A stretch of DNA of 64,000 nucleotides, from positions 1 to 64,000 of the forward strand of contig JASJCL010000008.1 in NCBI GenBank assembly GCA_030066015.1, written 5' to 3'. A program made the translations under genes and the position numbers. Under the pieces are notes generated by a model. It was not told the DNA's origin. It did not search any database and saw only the letters and a program-made list of their open reading frames with translations. Every line of letters begins with the position of its first letter. Positions within the stretch are counted from its first letter, which is position 1. This document shows positions 63,632 through 64,000 of this stretch, in pieces. This stretch comes from Desulfosarcinaceae bacterium (GTDB lineage: Bacteria; Desulfobacterota; Desulfobacteria; Desulfobacterales; Desulfosarcinaceae).

Positions 63632-64000
63632 TCACGGCGCTTTGGAGAGGCTGAAATCGATGTGCTCTAGGGTAGTGCCCGGTGCGATGACGATCGGGAT
63701 TGCCGCTTCACGGTCAATGGCTTCGGCGTGGTACTCGTCCTGGAAACCTTGGGCGTTGGAGGTCTGAAGATAGTAGCGGCCTGGAGGGAGTTTGCGGATC
63801 GCGTAGCGCCCCTGCCAGTCAAGGCCTGAACCGGTGACATGGTTCCACTGCTGGTCGAACAGGTTGACATAGACATCGCGCAGTGAGCGGCCATCGGATG
63901 AGCGGGTGATGCGGCCCGAAATGGTGCCGCCGGGTTGCAGCGCGAAATCGATCGATGGGGTATGATGGGGCTGCGCGACCACCAGCGGTATGGCCTTGCG
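63632..64000 (-). CDS. Carboxypeptidase-regulatory-like repeat protein (5' partial)
   Basis: The frame runs off the right edge, so the start is outside the window (the GTG at 63982 is internal). The visible 122 residues have a carboxypeptidase-regulatory/CNA-B-like beta-sandwich (GGTISGRITRSSDGRSL, then YAIRKLPPGRYYLQT) bracketed by two related segments (AIPLVV...SIDFAL and AIPIVI...HIDFSL). The repetition means the full protein is probably a chain of such domains. It is convergent with the RCC1 gene, and a weak GCCCC/GGGGC hairpin lies between them. Confidence 0.8.
   Translation of the reverse strand, partial: RKAIPLVVAQPHHTPSIDFALQPGGTISGRITRSSDGRSLRDVYVNLFDQQWNHVTGSGLDWQGRYAIRKLPPGRYYLQTSNAQGFQDEYHAEAIDREAAIPIVIAPGTTLEHIDFSLSKAP

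Overview
The window reads as chromosome of a Gram-negative bacterium, most likely a Desulfobacterota member (former Deltaproteobacteria, Desulfobacterales-like). The pointers are an elongation factor G of the spdEFG1 type, a CoA-transferase/GNAT fusion typical of sulfate reducers, a c-di-GMP-I riboswitch, a sigma-54 response regulator, and outer-membrane and Tad secretin genes. The taxonomic call is inference from gene content, since no rRNA or tRNA gene is present. I saw no insertion sequence, prophage, CRISPR array or integrase.

Region 1 (1-33 kb) is mostly housekeeping and signalling. It opens with the end of a carbamoyl-phosphate-synthase-like gene that lacks metal-binding residues in both ATP-grasp halves. 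Next comes a large secreted repeat protein whose leader carries a clear c-di-GMP-I riboswitch. These are followed by rsmG, a CoA-transferase/GNAT fusion, NUDIX and Smr genes, azlCD, an spdEFG1-type elongation factor behind a leader terminator, an M48 protease, a PlsC/hydrolase fusion, an operon of NIL-ferredoxin, mnmA and mtaB, an asparaginase, a HAD phosphatase and a UDP-glucuronate decarboxylase. A signalling stretch then holds a sigma-54 activator, a lone receiver, a PilZ protein, HDOD and metallo-beta-lactamase proteins, a FlgC-like gene behind a sigma-54-type promoter, a methyltransferase, a membrane protein with a C-terminal Cys4 motif, and yebG.

Region 2 (33.3-49.6 kb, minus strand) is one long Tad (tight adherence, type IVb pilus) locus. 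Read from its promoter end it encodes two Flp-type prepilins (one only 58 aa), TadE/TadG-like pseudopilins, RcpC/CpaB, the secretin RcpA/CpaC, an FHA-TadA fusion ATPase, TadB, TadC, a DUF192 protein, two FHA membrane proteins, a second TadA/CpaF ATPase and a TadD-like TPR lipoprotein. No TadZ/CpaE and no prepilin peptidase are in the locus.

Region 3 (50.0-57.8 kb) abuts the Tad promoter. It encodes a PP2C phosphatase, an outer-membrane beta-barrel protein, a caspase-like lipoprotein overlapping a membrane Ser/Thr kinase with a DUF4384 tail, and a second Ser/Thr kinase with a PEGA tail. Three FHA proteins in the Tad operon beside two kinases and one PP2C phosphatase suggest a Tad machine controlled by threonine phosphorylation, analogous to the PpkA/PppA/Fha control of type VI secretion. 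I consider this the most interesting system in the window.

Region 4 (57.9-64 kb) has a hotdog thioesterase, a RodZ-like membrane protein with DUF2914, a secreted two-domain multicopper oxidase with a textbook terminator, a seven-repeat RCC1 propeller protein and the end of a secreted beta-sandwich repeat protein that runs off the window.
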